NCBI GenBank assembly: GCA_018401995.1
Contig: JAGYJR010000001.1
Coordinates: 65,534 to 129,533, forward strand
Direction: 5' to 3'
DNA length: 64,000 nt
Origin: Flavobacterium sp.
Lineage (GTDB): Bacteria > Bacteroidota > Bacteroidia > Flavobacteriales > Flavobacteriaceae
Part shown: piece by piece, positions 9,095-17,230 of the stretch
How positions within the stretch are numbered: position 1 is the first letter of the stretch
Layout of the letters: every line of letters starts with the position of its first letter
Position numbers and translations under genes: made by a program
The notes under the pieces: model-generated
What the model was told of the DNA's origin: nothing
Seen by the model: only the letters and a program-made list of their open reading frames with translations
The model's database searches: none

Positions 9095-9862
9095 ATGGCA
9101 AAAGTAACATCACCTATCGAAATCACTGGCACAATTGACGATTTCAACTTCTACAAGGCATCGGAACAAAATCTAGTCAGACTAAAAGGAAAACCGGGAA
9201 TCACCAAAGAACAATTTGCAAACAATCCCATCTTCAATCCCATCAAAAAACATGGAACGGAATTCGGAAGTTGCGTACGTAAATCAAGAGTGTTTCGCTT
9301 ATTAGCCAAACAATTCTATGACAGAGCAAAAGAAGTATCATTCGCCGGAAGGGTGAATAGTTTACTATTCGAAATTCTAGAAGAAGACACAACCAATAAA
9401 ATTGGCGAAAGAAAGCTAGAAATCGGTCTCCAAGTTCCAGAATTAGAAGAATTACTAGTAAATTTTGAAGGAAACAAACTAAGACCACTGAAAAAAGTAC
9501 TGAACAAAAAAGTCACCTTTGATTGGAAAAATAGAAATATAAACCTCAAAAGTAGCAACGTAGAAAAAGACATCCATTGGCCAGAACCCGAAGCCAACCG
9601 TATTCATTTCCAAATAGCCATAGCCAATTGGAACTACAAAGAAGATACATTCGAAAATCATTACAGCAACGAAATTATTTTAGAAAAAACCGATTCGGAA
9701 GTAGACCTAAAATTTCAAATAAGCAAACTCCAAACCAAAGACCTTTGGATTGCCTACCTTTTTATAGGCTTCTCCAACAAAGAACGTCGAAAAACAAAAC
9801 CCCTTCATAAAAAATGGAATACCACCACCATAATTGGAATCAAAAACTTCAACCAAAAATAA
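9095..9862 (+). CDS. Uncharacterised protein, 255 residues
   Basis: I do not recognise a named family. The start at 9095 (MAKVTSPIEITGTIDDFNFY) is preferred: the longer frame from 9020 adds a low-complexity N-terminus, and 9095 is preceded by an A-rich stretch. The opening, with an I-x-G-T-I-x-D-x-x-F-Y pattern, followed by LVRLKGKPGITKEQF, resembles openings of small uncharacterised proteins that I recall from Bacteroidota, but that is memory, not a search. No signal peptide or membrane segment is visible; the protein is basic and of mixed structure. It is a single-gene unit with its own terminator at 9877-9914 and is surrounded by repeats, so it may be accessory. Confidence 0.7.
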   Translation: MAKVTSPIEITGTIDDFNFYKASEQNLVRLKGKPGITKEQFANNPIFNPIKKHGTEFGSCVRKSRVFRLLAKQFYDRAKEVSFAGRVNSLLFEILEEDTTNKIGERKLEIGLQVPELEELLVNFEGNKLRPLKKVLNKKVTFDWKNRNINLKSSNVEKDIHWPEPEANRIHFQIAIANWNYKEDTFENHYSNEIILEKTDSEVDLKFQISKLQTKDLWIAYLFIGFSNKERRKTKPLHKKWNTTTIIGIKNFNQK

Positions 9863-9876
9863 CCCTTCACCAACAC

Positions 9877-9914
9877 AACTCTGTCAGAGCCAGAAACTCA
9901 GACAGAGTTTTCTT
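9877..9914 (+). terminator. Rho-independent terminator of the uncharacterised gene
   Basis: AACTCTGTC (9877-9885) and GACAGAGTT (9901-9909) form a perfect 9-base stem around a 15-base loop, followed by TTCTT. It begins 14 bases after the stop codon, which supports the preceding frame being a real, expressed gene. Confidence 0.75.
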
Positions 9915-9924
9915 ATCAAATCAC

Positions 9925-9972
9925 CCATCTCCTCGTCTCCCCATCTCCTCGTCTCCCCATCTCCTCGTCTCC
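9925..9972. repeat. Three exact tandem copies of a 16-base unit
   Basis: CCATCTCCTCGTCTCC is repeated at 9925, 9941 and 9957 with no spacer. Related CTCC/CATCACC tracts are present at about 7545-7586, 10790-10812, 12128-12170 and inside the start of the dehydrogenase gene at 32158-32179. There are no spacers, so this is not a CRISPR array. Confidence 0.9.
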
Positions 9973-9975
9973 CAG

Positions 9976-10560
9976 TCTCAAAAAAGCAAAGCGTCTCTGT
10001 GCATCTCTCTCAACACAATCCGATTCAAAAAAAAACTCTGTGTAGCTCAGCGACCCCAGCGATAGCGAACTGACGAAGTAAAAACTTTGTGAGTCTTTGT
10101 GTAAATATCAAACTCGCTACACCCCTAAAGTCCCCTCAAGGGGACAATCCTTCTAAGACATTTTACTCCATTTACTTTACAAAAAAGTAAAACGTCTATC
10201 AGCGCAATCTACCTCAAAAAAACTCAGTGACCAGAGCGTTAGCGAACTGACGTAGTAACCTCTGTGTAAAACTTCGTGAGACTTTGTGATGCAACTTTTC
10301 AAGAACAAGTTCAACTAAAAAAATCAACTTCAAACTTTAAAAAATCCCTCATTATCTGCGCTCCGCCTAGACGGACCCTTTTCATCCGCGTGCCAATCTA
10401 AAAAAGCAAGCGCCTCTGTGCAACTCTATCAACACAATCTAATTGAAAAAAACTCCGTGTAACTCTGTGTAAAACTTTTCAAGAACAAGAACAATTTCGA
10501 AAATCAACAACAAACTTAAAATCATTTCATTAGTCTTCGATTCCGAAAAAGTCGGAACAG
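9976..10560. repeat. Cluster of mosaic interspersed repeats
   Basis: Three degenerate module copies follow each other (from about 9976, 10180 and 10402). Each has the CTCTGTGCA and CAACACAATC segments, and two carry an inserted AGCGAACTGACG(A/T)AGTA segment. A palindrome variant TCCGCCTAGACGGA at 10372-10385 differs by one base from the perfect copy at 7501. The whole gap 9863-10804 contains only these repeats, the tandem tract at 9925 and the long repeat copy at 10568; no gene is supported. Confidence 0.8.
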
Positions 10561-10567
10561 GCAAATG

Positions 10568-10770
10568 CTCAGGATGACAATCGTGTGAAACTAATTTTTA
10601 AGATTATTACAATTCCTTTAATCTGTATTCCAAAAGAACCAAAATAGGAACAAGAAAACATTCCAGTTGTTCTCGATACATTTTTTAAAAAATAGCTAAG
10701 GCCATTTTCTAAAAAACACTCGAAGTGACGTCAGTAAATTAGGATTCCTAAAGCCTTCTCTTTTTACTTT
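10568..10770. repeat. Long direct repeat, copy 1 (partner at 12777-12982)
   Basis: About 200 bases running from CTCAGGATGACAATC to CCTTCTCTTTTTAC are nearly identical to 12777-12982 in the same orientation. They share CATTCCAGTTGTTCTCGATA, an AT palindrome TTTTTTAAAAAA, and CACTCGAAGTGACGTCAGT. The two copies bracket the ATPase gene at 10805-12016. The function is unknown. Confidence 0.88.
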
Positions 10771-10804
10771 ACTTTTTACTTTTTACTCTTTCCCCATCAC
10801 TCCA

Positions 10805-12016
10805 TCACCATGCCTCCATCAAAAAACTCCTCAAATCCAACGCCTTAACCCCTTGAAAACTCGCACCATCAAAAACATCCATGGTAACCACCATTTTAGG
10901 ATAGTTATCTTCTATAGCTAATAAATTCCCAAATTCGCGCTCCATAGTTTTTTCAGCATCAAGAGACAAAGCAACTTGAACATATAACTTTTCCCCATTT
11001 TTTTCAGCAATAAAATCAATCTCTTTATCACCTAAAATCCCAACTTTTACCAAATAACCACAAAAAACCAAATGATTATATACCGCATTTTCCATTATTT
11101 TACCTCTATCCTCAATGCGGTAACCCCATATAGCATTTCGAATTCCTAAATTTTCAAAATAAAATTTATCACCTATTTCAAACAAACGTTTCCCCACAAG
11201 ATCATAACGAGCTACTTTATGCAATAAAAATGCACTAACCAAATACTGAATATACGTTTGAACCTGATTGGGCGCCATATTGGTACGTTGCGATTTCAAA
11301 AAATCACTAATCTTTTTGGCAGAAAACAAACTGCCCGTATGAGCCGCTAAAAACTGAACCAATTGCTCTAAAAAAACAGTGTTTCGTATAGAAAAGCGAT
11401 TAATAATGTCGCGGTAAACTATCGTATGATAAATATTTTTTAAATATTCAAAAACAATAGCATCCTGTAAAGGCAAATGCTTGATATAAGGCAACCCTCC
11501 ATACTTTAAGAAAAGATTCAGACTAGTGTCACTGTCTTTTAAAGTATGAAATTGTAAAAACTCTACATAAGACAAACTGTAAACGGTGATTTCAATATAA
11601 CGTCCGCTCAAATGTCCTACTATGTCGCCAGATAACAAATTGGCGTTGCTTCCAGTACAATAAATATCCAGATTTTCATAAAGCAATAAGGAACGTAAAG
11701 CTGCTTCGAAATTTTCGATATCCTGAATTTCATCAATAAAAACAAATGTTGTATTTTCAGTAGCTTGATTAGAAATGACATAGTCATGTAAATCAGTAGC
11801 TGTTTTAATATGAGAAAAACCCAAATCTTCTTTATTGACATATAGAATGGTACACCCGGGAAATTGATCTTCTACATAAGCCATAATTTGAAACAGCAAG
11901 TAACTTTTCCCAACACGACGTTGCCCAGTAAACACTTTTATCAAGTTTTTACCAATAAATGGAACAACACGATCCATATAATCCATTCTTGAAATAAGCT
12001 GCTTAGGAATTTTCAT
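10805..12016 (-). CDS. AAA-type ATPase with DUF4143-like C-terminal domain
   Basis: A 403-residue P-loop ATPase. GQRRVGKS at residues 31-38 is Walker A, FVFIDEIQD at 91-99 is Walker B, and TGSN at 121-124 is a sensor motif. LSGRY at 136-140 is usual in this family. The C-terminal part (DKEIDFIAEKNGEKLYVQVA) resembles the PD-(D/E)xK-like fold reported for DUF4143 proteins. The family is common in bacteria and archaea, and its biological role is poorly known. No partner gene is adjacent: the gene stands alone inside repeats, between two near-identical 200-base direct repeats. A -7 box at 12041-12048 and an inverted repeat behind it suggest a controlled promoter. Confidence 0.88.
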   Translation of the reverse strand: MKIPKQLISRMDYMDRVVPFIGKNLIKVFTGQRRVGKSYLLFQIMAYVEDQFPGCTILYVNKEDLGFSHIKTATDLHDYVISNQATENTTFVFIDEIQDIENFEAALRSLLLYENLDIYCTGSNANLLSGDIVGHLSGRYIEITVYSLSYVEFLQFHTLKDSDTSLNLFLKYGGLPYIKHLPLQDAIVFEYLKNIYHTIVYRDIINRFSIRNTVFLEQLVQFLAAHTGSLFSAKKISDFLKSQRTNMAPNQVQTYIQYLVSAFLLHKVARYDLVGKRLFEIGDKFYFENLGIRNAIWGYRIEDRGKIMENAVYNHLVFCGYLVKVGILGDKEIDFIAEKNGEKLYVQVALSLDAEKTMEREFGNLLAIEDNYPKMVVTMDVFDGASFQGVKALDLRSFLMEAW

Positions 12017-12040
12017 GATAATTATATTTTAAATAATACA

Positions 12041-12112
12041 CAAATATACAAAAAGTTATAAATATAAATATAACTTTTTACTAATTATATAAATATTTAA
12101 AATACAAATATA
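12041..12112 (-). promoter_or_regulatory. Promoter region of the ATPase gene with inverted repeat
   Basis: On the minus strand TATATTTG boxes matching TAnnTTTG lie at 12041-12048 and 12105-12112. Between them AAAAGTTATA (12051-12060) and TATAACTTTT (12069-12078) form a perfect 10-base inverted repeat with an 8-base spacer, placed just upstream of the nearer -7 box. That is a plausible operator position, but no regulator is identified. Confidence 0.55.
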
Positions 12113-12172
12113 ACACACTGCTAAGTCGCCCCATCCATCTCCTAGTCACCACCTCCCCATTCTCGAGTCTCA

Positions 12173-12776
12173 AAAAAAGCAAAGCGCCTCTGTACAACTC
12201 TATCAACACAATCCGCTTAAAAAAAACGTCAAACTGAAAACAAAAACATCTAAACGACTTAGAACAAATTCCCCCTTTGAAGGGGGTTAGGGGGATGTAA
12301 ACGCTGTGTAAAATCAAACCCGCTACATCCCTGAAGTCCTTCCGAATGCTCCGAACAAGCTCTCAAGGGAACAATCCTTCTAAGAAATATAACTCCATTT
12401 GCTTTTCAAAAAAGCAAAACACCTCTGTGCAACTCTCTCAACACAATCCCATTCAAAAAAACTCCGTGTAACTCTGTGTAAAACTTTTTCAAGGGCAAGT
12501 ACAACTTCAAAAATCAACTTCAAACTTATAACCTGAAACTATAATTAGTTTGCAGTCGCAGTTTTCAGTCGCAGTGAATATAAGTGTCATCCGCGTGCCA
12601 ATCTAAAAAAGCAAAGCGCCTCTGTGTATCTCTCTCAACATAATCCACTTTAAAAAAAACTTCGTGTAGCTCTGTGTGAAACTTAGCGACCCAAGCGAAA
12701 GCAAACTGACGTAGTAAACTTTGTGAAACAAAATTCCAACAGCCTTCAATACTTCTACAAAGCTCATTTCAGGTAA
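12173..12776. repeat. Cluster of mosaic interspersed repeats
   Basis: At least three degenerate module copies (from about 12173, 12413 and 12602) are mixed with other short segments. These include CCCCCTTTGAAGGGGGTTAG (12270-12289), a CGCAGTTTTCAGTCGCAGT repeat (12557-12575, also at 13927-13945), and another copy of the AGCGACCCAAGCGAAAGCAA segment. The gap 12017-13101 contains no supportable gene: it holds the ATPase promoter, these repeats, the second long direct repeat and a TTTTTAC tract. Confidence 0.8.
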
Positions 12777-12982
12777 ACTCAGGGTGACAATCTTAGGAAA
12801 CTAATTTTTAAGATTATTACAATTTCTCCAATCTGTATTCCAAAAAAAACCAAATCAGGAACAAAAAAACATTCCAGTTGTTCTCGATACATTTTTTAAA
12901 AAATAGCTATGGCCATTTTCTAAAAAACACTCGAAGTGACGTCAGTGGAATTAGGATTCCTAAAGCCTTCTCTTTTTACTTT
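12777..12982. repeat. Long direct repeat, copy 2 (partner at 10568-10770)
   Basis: Same orientation and nearly the same sequence as copy 1, with scattered single-base differences and small indels (for instance TAGCTATGGCC here against TAGCTAAGGCC). It runs straight into the heptamer tract that follows. Confidence 0.88.
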
Positions 12983-13020
12983 TTACTTTTTACTTTTACC
13001 TTTTACCTTTTACCTTTTCA
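12971..13020. repeat. TTTTTAC heptamer tract
   Basis: Repeated CTTTTTA units that decay to CTTTTAC units, directly before the phosphatase gene. Similar tracts occur at about 10759-10790 and 13993-14046. Such tracts can slip during replication; whether these affect expression is unknown. Confidence 0.85.
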
Positions 13021-13101
13021 CTTTTCCCTTCTACCTAAAACATAAAAACTGAAACAAAAAAACATCAAAATATTTCGTAATTTTACACAAAATTCCAATT
13101 C

Positions 13102-13836
13102 ATGTTATCCCTTTTCAAAAGCAAACCTAAACTGCAAGAACTTATCCCTTCTGGTTATGTAGACATCCATTCTCATGTTTTACCAGGAATTGATGACGGT
13201 GCACAAAAGAATAACGATACAGCGTTTTTACTGGAAGCCATGTATAATCTAGGTTTTGATACAGTAGTAACGACTCCACATACCATGAAAAACGTATGGG
13301 ATAATACTACAGAAACTATAACAAATGCATTTAACCAAGCAGCCCTAGAATTACCCGATTGGAAAGAAAAACTGCATTTACGTTTTGCTTCGGAGTATTT
13401 TTTGGATGAAAACTTGATACAATTGGCACAAAATACCAACTTATTGCCTTTAAAGGATAAAACTATTTTAATAGAACTTTCCTATTTAAACCCTCCCATT
13501 CCTTTATATGAATACTTATTCGAATTGCAGCTTAAAGGGTACCAATTGGTTTTGGCTCATCCAGAACGTTATAATTATTTCCACAATCACAAAAAAGAAT
13601 TTGAAAAGCTAAAAAAAGCAGGATGTAAATTGCAATTAAATTTATTAGCAACGGTTGGTTATTATGGAAAGCATGCCGCTGAAACATCGGATTACCTATT
13701 GAAAAATGATTTGTATGATTTTGTAGGTTCCGATATTCATCACAAAAAACACATTGCTGCTTTCCAAAATAAAGTAATTATTAAATACTCCAAGTCATTG
13801 GAAGAAATCATGACTAAGAATGCTTTTTTTAAATAA
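13102..13836 (+). CDS. Tyrosine-protein phosphatase, CpsB/YwqE type (PHP fold)
   Basis: A 244-residue manganese-dependent phosphatase that removes phosphate from the tyrosine tail of Wzc-type kinases, controlling polysaccharide chain assembly. DIHSHVLPGIDDGA at residues 21-34 is the family signature with its metal-binding His residues. TTPHT follows at about residue 59, HPERY in the middle, and GSDIHH near the C-terminus supplies further ligands. It is coded on the plus strand, tail to tail with the wzc gene ending at 14067, with 230 bases of repeats between them. The two Wzc kinases in the window, both with Tyr-rich tails, are its likely substrates. Confidence 0.92.
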   Translation: MLSLFKSKPKLQELIPSGYVDIHSHVLPGIDDGAQKNNDTAFLLEAMYNLGFDTVVTTPHTMKNVWDNTTETITNAFNQAALELPDWKEKLHLRFASEYFLDENLIQLAQNTNLLPLKDKTILIELSYLNPPIPLYEYLFELQLKGYQLVLAHPERYNYFHNHKKEFEKLKKAGCKLQLNLLATVGYYGKHAAETSDYLLKNDLYDFVGSDIHHKKHIAAFQNKVIIKYSKSLEEIMTKNAFFK

Positions 13837-14066
13837 AAATCAAGGGCAAGTTCAAAAATCAAAAACAAGTTCAAACTCAAAAATCAACTACAAACTTGAA
13901 ACCTGAAACGATGATTAGTATTCAGTCGCAGTTTTCAGTCGCAGAATAAAAACTAGAAATTAAATAAATGAAATTAGAAGCACTTAGCCTTCACTTTTTA
14001 CTTTTTACTTTTTACTTTTTACTTTTCCCTTTTCCCTTTTTACTTTCCAAAAAAACCTAAACAAAA
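13837..14066. repeat. Repeat-filled convergent intergenic region
   Basis: The spacer holds a CAAGGGCAAGTTCAAAAATC segment, a TCAGTCGCAGTTTTCAGTCGC repeat shared with 12557 (first 20 bases quoted here as TCAGTCGCAGTTTTCAGTCG), and a TTTTTAC tract at about 13993-14046. I see no clear terminator hairpin for either flanking gene. Confidence 0.7.
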
Positions 14067-16418
14067 CTATCTAAAAATACGTTTCCAAAATGATTGCTTT
14101 TCCGACTCAACACCATACCCATAGCCGTAGCCGTAGCCATAGCCATAGCCTTTTGCGGCATCGGTATCATTAATTAGGATTGACATATTAGGCAATTTTT
14201 TTTCTTGGTACAATTTTTCTGGTAATGAGAGCATACGTTTATCTAAGTAGTTTGCTCTTGTTACATATACAAAAGCATCGGCATATTTGGATATCAATAA
14301 AGTATCCGTCACTAAACTTACGGGTGCCGTATCTACAATGATATAATCAAAATCTTGTTTTAATTTTTCAAACAACTCACCTACTTTTTTACTCATCAAC
14401 AATTCAGCTGGATTGGGAGGAATAATACCTGCAGGTAGGACATGAAAATTAGAATAACCAGGTACTTTACTGATAAAAGTAGCTAGATCGGCTGAAGGAG
14501 TGGCTAAATAATTCGTCAATCCAATAGTCGGAACAGCTAGATACTCTTCTAATTTAGGATTTCTAATATCCATACCAACTAAAATTACTTTTTTGTCAGA
14601 TAAAGCAATTGTGGCGGCTAAATTAACCGATATAAATGTTTTTCCTTCTTTAGGAAATGTGGATGTCAAAAAAATCGTCTTTGCTGTACTTTCAGAAACT
14701 TCAGGAAGCATAAATTCTAAATTAGTACGAATAATTCGAAGTGCTTCTGCTATATTGGTTCTGCTATTTGTTGCAATAATTTCATCTTTGTTTTCAGATT
14801 TTGGAACATCACCCAAGAAAGGTATAGTCGTAGCCGTTTCAATATCTAATCGAGATTTTACTTTAGTATCTAATAAACGACGAACATACAAAACTGAAAA
14901 TGGCAATAAAAGTCCCAAAAACAAACTACCCAAATAAATCAACTTTCGATTAGGTGTCACCGGATTTTTAGAAGCAATTGCAGAATCGATAACTTTAGCA
15001 TTTGGTGCAGTAACTGCTAATGAAATTTCCGTTTCCTCTCTTTTTTGCAATAAATACAAGTACAACGCTTCTTTTATATTTTGTTTTCTATCAATATCTC
15101 TAAAGATTTTTTCCTGAGTAGGAATTTGAGCGATTTTACCTCCTAAAAGTGCTTTTTGTCTCGAAATATCGCTTTTTTTAATTTGTAAACTACTCTGTAA
15201 TTGATTTAAACTTGCTGCTATAGTGCTTTTTAAAGAAGCAATTTTAGCGTCTAAAGAAACTACCAGACTGTTTTTATCTCCAGCCGATTTCAACAAACGA
15301 TTTCGTTCAAGAACCAATTGATTGTATTGCGCAATTAATTGAGAAGCTCCCTCTTCTGGAGGTAAAATATTAGCAGGAATTAAATTTGTAACCGCATCTG
15401 ATTTTACATACTCTAGAATAGAAGTCACAATTTTCATTTGTGTACTTACTTCAATCTCTTTTTTATCAAATTCGCTAGCATTTTCTATAAAAAGTCCAGC
15501 TTCAGAAACAATATCAGTTACTTGATTTTGTTTTTTAAACGTTTCAACATCAGCCTCAACCGTTTTAAGTTCGTCAGAAATAATTTTCAAACGTTGTTCA
15601 ATAAATTTTGACGTATTCTCAGCAATATACTTCTTATCTGCAACTGCATCTTTATTGTAATTGATCACTAAAGTATTTAAGAAATCTTCTGCCTTCTCTC
15701 GAACGGGATCAACTAAAGTTAGTTCAATTACACTTGTATTTTTTCCAAAAGAACTTACGGTAAGTCGCGATTTAAAACTTTCTACTAATGATTTTATTGG
15801 AAAAACTTGAATGGCAATAGTAAATTCTTCTTTCCAAAATTGAGTTGAGGATTTCATAACCAAAGCTTCCACTCCATCAATTTTAAATTTTGTTCCGTAG
15901 GAAAAAGTACCTAATTTAACTCCAGTGCCATCATAAAAATCAAACTGATTGCTATTTACAGAAGAAATACGGAAAGTATGAAAATTGTTTAAAAATTCAT
16001 CGTTTGCATCTGAAAAGAAAATCTGAATAGGACTAACTTTATACAATTCTTCAGATTTCACCCTACCTAAATTCAAATAAGCGATTGTGAGTCCTAAATC
16101 TTTAATAGTGGAAGCAATTAAAGTTCTAGATTTAATAACTTCAATTTCATTATCCACATTACTTTTTACACCAGATAGCAATCCCAAATCAGAAAAAGCA
16201 GAAAGTTCTGAGGCCAAACCTCCTTTTCTGTCGTCCTTAACAAGCAAGGTAGCCGTGGCCTTATATTGTGGAATGGAATAGCGTAAATACACAAAGGCAA
16301 TACTTAAAAAAAGTAAAACACCTAAAACAAACCATTTCCACTGAGAAATATAATTTTCAATTTCTTCTTTTAAATTGAAATTAGTTGAAGCTACACTATG
16401 AAAGTCTTTTTTTTGCAT
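14067..16418 (-). CDS. wzc: Polysaccharide co-polymerase / bacterial tyrosine kinase (Wzc-like), copy 1
   Basis: A 783-residue inner-membrane protein. A first membrane segment at about residues 28-46 and a second at 491-513 flank a large periplasmic chain-length (Wzz-type) domain with coiled coil at about 255-300 and 360-440. The cytoplasmic BY-kinase domain has Walker A TFPKEGKT at 587-594, Walker A' VILVGMDIRN at 611-620 and Walker B YIIVDTAP at 692-699. Its tail, residues 757-769, is an uninterrupted Gly-Tyr alternation, the place of autophosphorylation in this family, followed by a short basic end. The gene follows a Wza-like gene by 2 bases. It is a second, different copy of the kinase at 34999-37455. 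Confidence 0.95.
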   Translation of the reverse strand: MQKKDFHSVASTNFNLKEEIENYISQWKWFVLGVLLFLSIAFVYLRYSIPQYKATATLLVKDDRKGGLASELSAFSDLGLLSGVKSNVDNEIEVIKSRTLIASTIKDLGLTIAYLNLGRVKSEELYKVSPIQIFFSDANDEFLNNFHTFRISSVNSNQFDFYDGTGVKLGTFSYGTKFKIDGVEALVMKSSTQFWKEEFTIAIQVFPIKSLVESFKSRLTVSSFGKNTSVIELTLVDPVREKAEDFLNTLVINYNKDAVADKKYIAENTSKFIEQRLKIISDELKTVEADVETFKKQNQVTDIVSEAGLFIENASEFDKKEIEVSTQMKIVTSILEYVKSDAVTNLIPANILPPEEGASQLIAQYNQLVLERNRLLKSAGDKNSLVVSLDAKIASLKSTIAASLNQLQSSLQIKKSDISRQKALLGGKIAQIPTQEKIFRDIDRKQNIKEALYLYLLQKREETEISLAVTAPNAKVIDSAIASKNPVTPNRKLIYLGSLFLGLLLPFSVLYVRRLLDTKVKSRLDIETATTIPFLGDVPKSENKDEIIATNSRTNIAEALRIIRTNLEFMLPEVSESTAKTIFLTSTFPKEGKTFISVNLAATIALSDKKVILVGMDIRNPKLEEYLAVPTIGLTNYLATPSADLATFISKVPGYSNFHVLPAGIIPPNPAELLMSKKVGELFEKLKQDFDYIIVDTAPVSLVTDTLLISKYADAFVYVTRANYLDKRMLSLPEKLYQEKKLPNMSILINDTDAAKGYGYGYGYGYGYGVESEKQSFWKRIFR

Positions 16419-16420
16419 GC

Positions 16421-17182
16421 TTATTTAACTGTTAATGCAATAATAGTTACGATTAATGATAATGCCGATATTGCCAAAGTTAAATTGGGTCCTACAGCCG
16501 ATGAATTAATCTTAGTCTTATTTGGTTCCACATAAACAACATCATTTTGTGACAAATAGTAAGCGGTAGAATTCAAAAAATCAGACTTTGTTAAATCTAT
16601 ACGTTCCATCGTTTTTGTGCCGTTTTTTTCTCTAATTACCAACACATTAGATCTATTTCCATAAATGGTTAAATCCCCCGACATACCAAGAGCTTCTAAC
16701 AAAGTGATTCGTTCACTTGCAATTCTGTAGGTGCCTGGTTTTTGAACTTCTCCCAATACGGAAACTTTGAAATTTAGTAACCGTATAGTTACAACTGCAT
16801 CTTTAATGTGATCTTGTAAAAGGGACTTCATTTTAGCAATAGCCTCTGTCTTTGTTAAACCACCTAAGGCAATAGTACCTAAAATTGGAAATTCAATATT
16901 CCCATTAGGATCAATCAAATAGGATTGTTGACGTTGTTGGTTCAATTGTTCTTCACTATCGGATTGTAATGTAATGGCTCTCAAATTATAAGGGGCTGCA
17001 ACTTCTGCATTTTCAGAAGCAACAACTATGAATAACACATCATCTGGTTGTAAAACAGGTTCATAAGAAACTAACTCTTTTGCTTGAGAAGTACCTTGAA
17101 GGTAAATCAAATCTTTTTTAGAGGCACAAGATGTGATTAAAAGTACAGATAACACTAAAAAAGAGAATTTTACAAATTTCAT
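16421..17182 (-). CDS. wza: Polysaccharide export outer-membrane lipoprotein (Wza-like), copy 1
   Basis: A 253-residue protein. The N-terminus MKFVKFSFLVLSVLLITSC is a lipoprotein signal peptide ending in a lipobox Cys at residue 19. After it comes a Wza-type domain (VLQPDDVLFIVVAS) and a SLBB region (VSVLGEVQKPGTYRI, then ITLLEALGMSGDLTIYGN). A C-terminal hydrophobic helix (LTLAISALSLIVTIIALTV) probably crosses the outer membrane. Wza proteins form the outer-membrane channel and dock on the Wzc periplasmic domain. It forms an operon with the wzc gene that follows and has its own promoter at 17197-17227. Confidence 0.93.
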   Translation of the reverse strand: MKFVKFSFLVLSVLLITSCASKKDLIYLQGTSQAKELVSYEPVLQPDDVLFIVVASENAEVAAPYNLRAITLQSDSEEQLNQQRQQSYLIDPNGNIEFPILGTIALGGLTKTEAIAKMKSLLQDHIKDAVVTIRLLNFKVSVLGEVQKPGTYRIASERITLLEALGMSGDLTIYGNRSNVLVIREKNGTKTMERIDLTKSDFLNSTAYYLSQNDVVYVEPNKTKINSSAVGPNLTLAISALSLIVTIIALTVK

Positions 17183-17196
17183 ATTCTAAATTTTTA

Positions 17197-17227
17197 CAAA
17201 TATAAGAGACTTTAACAATTGGCCAAG
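17197..17227 (-). promoter_or_regulatory. Bacteroidota-type promoter of the wza-wzc copy 1 unit
   Basis: On the minus strand CTTG (17224-17227) is followed after exactly 19 bases by TATATTTG (17197-17204), and the wza start lies 15 bases on. The promoter fills most of the 48-base gap after the dehydratase gene, so the second export pair can be expressed apart from the genes upstream. Confidence 0.7.
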
Positions 17228-17230
17228 ATT

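Noticed and set aside
9925..9972. Tandem copies that might suggest a CRISPR array
   Set aside because: The 16-base units are directly adjacent with no spacers, and no cas gene is in the window.
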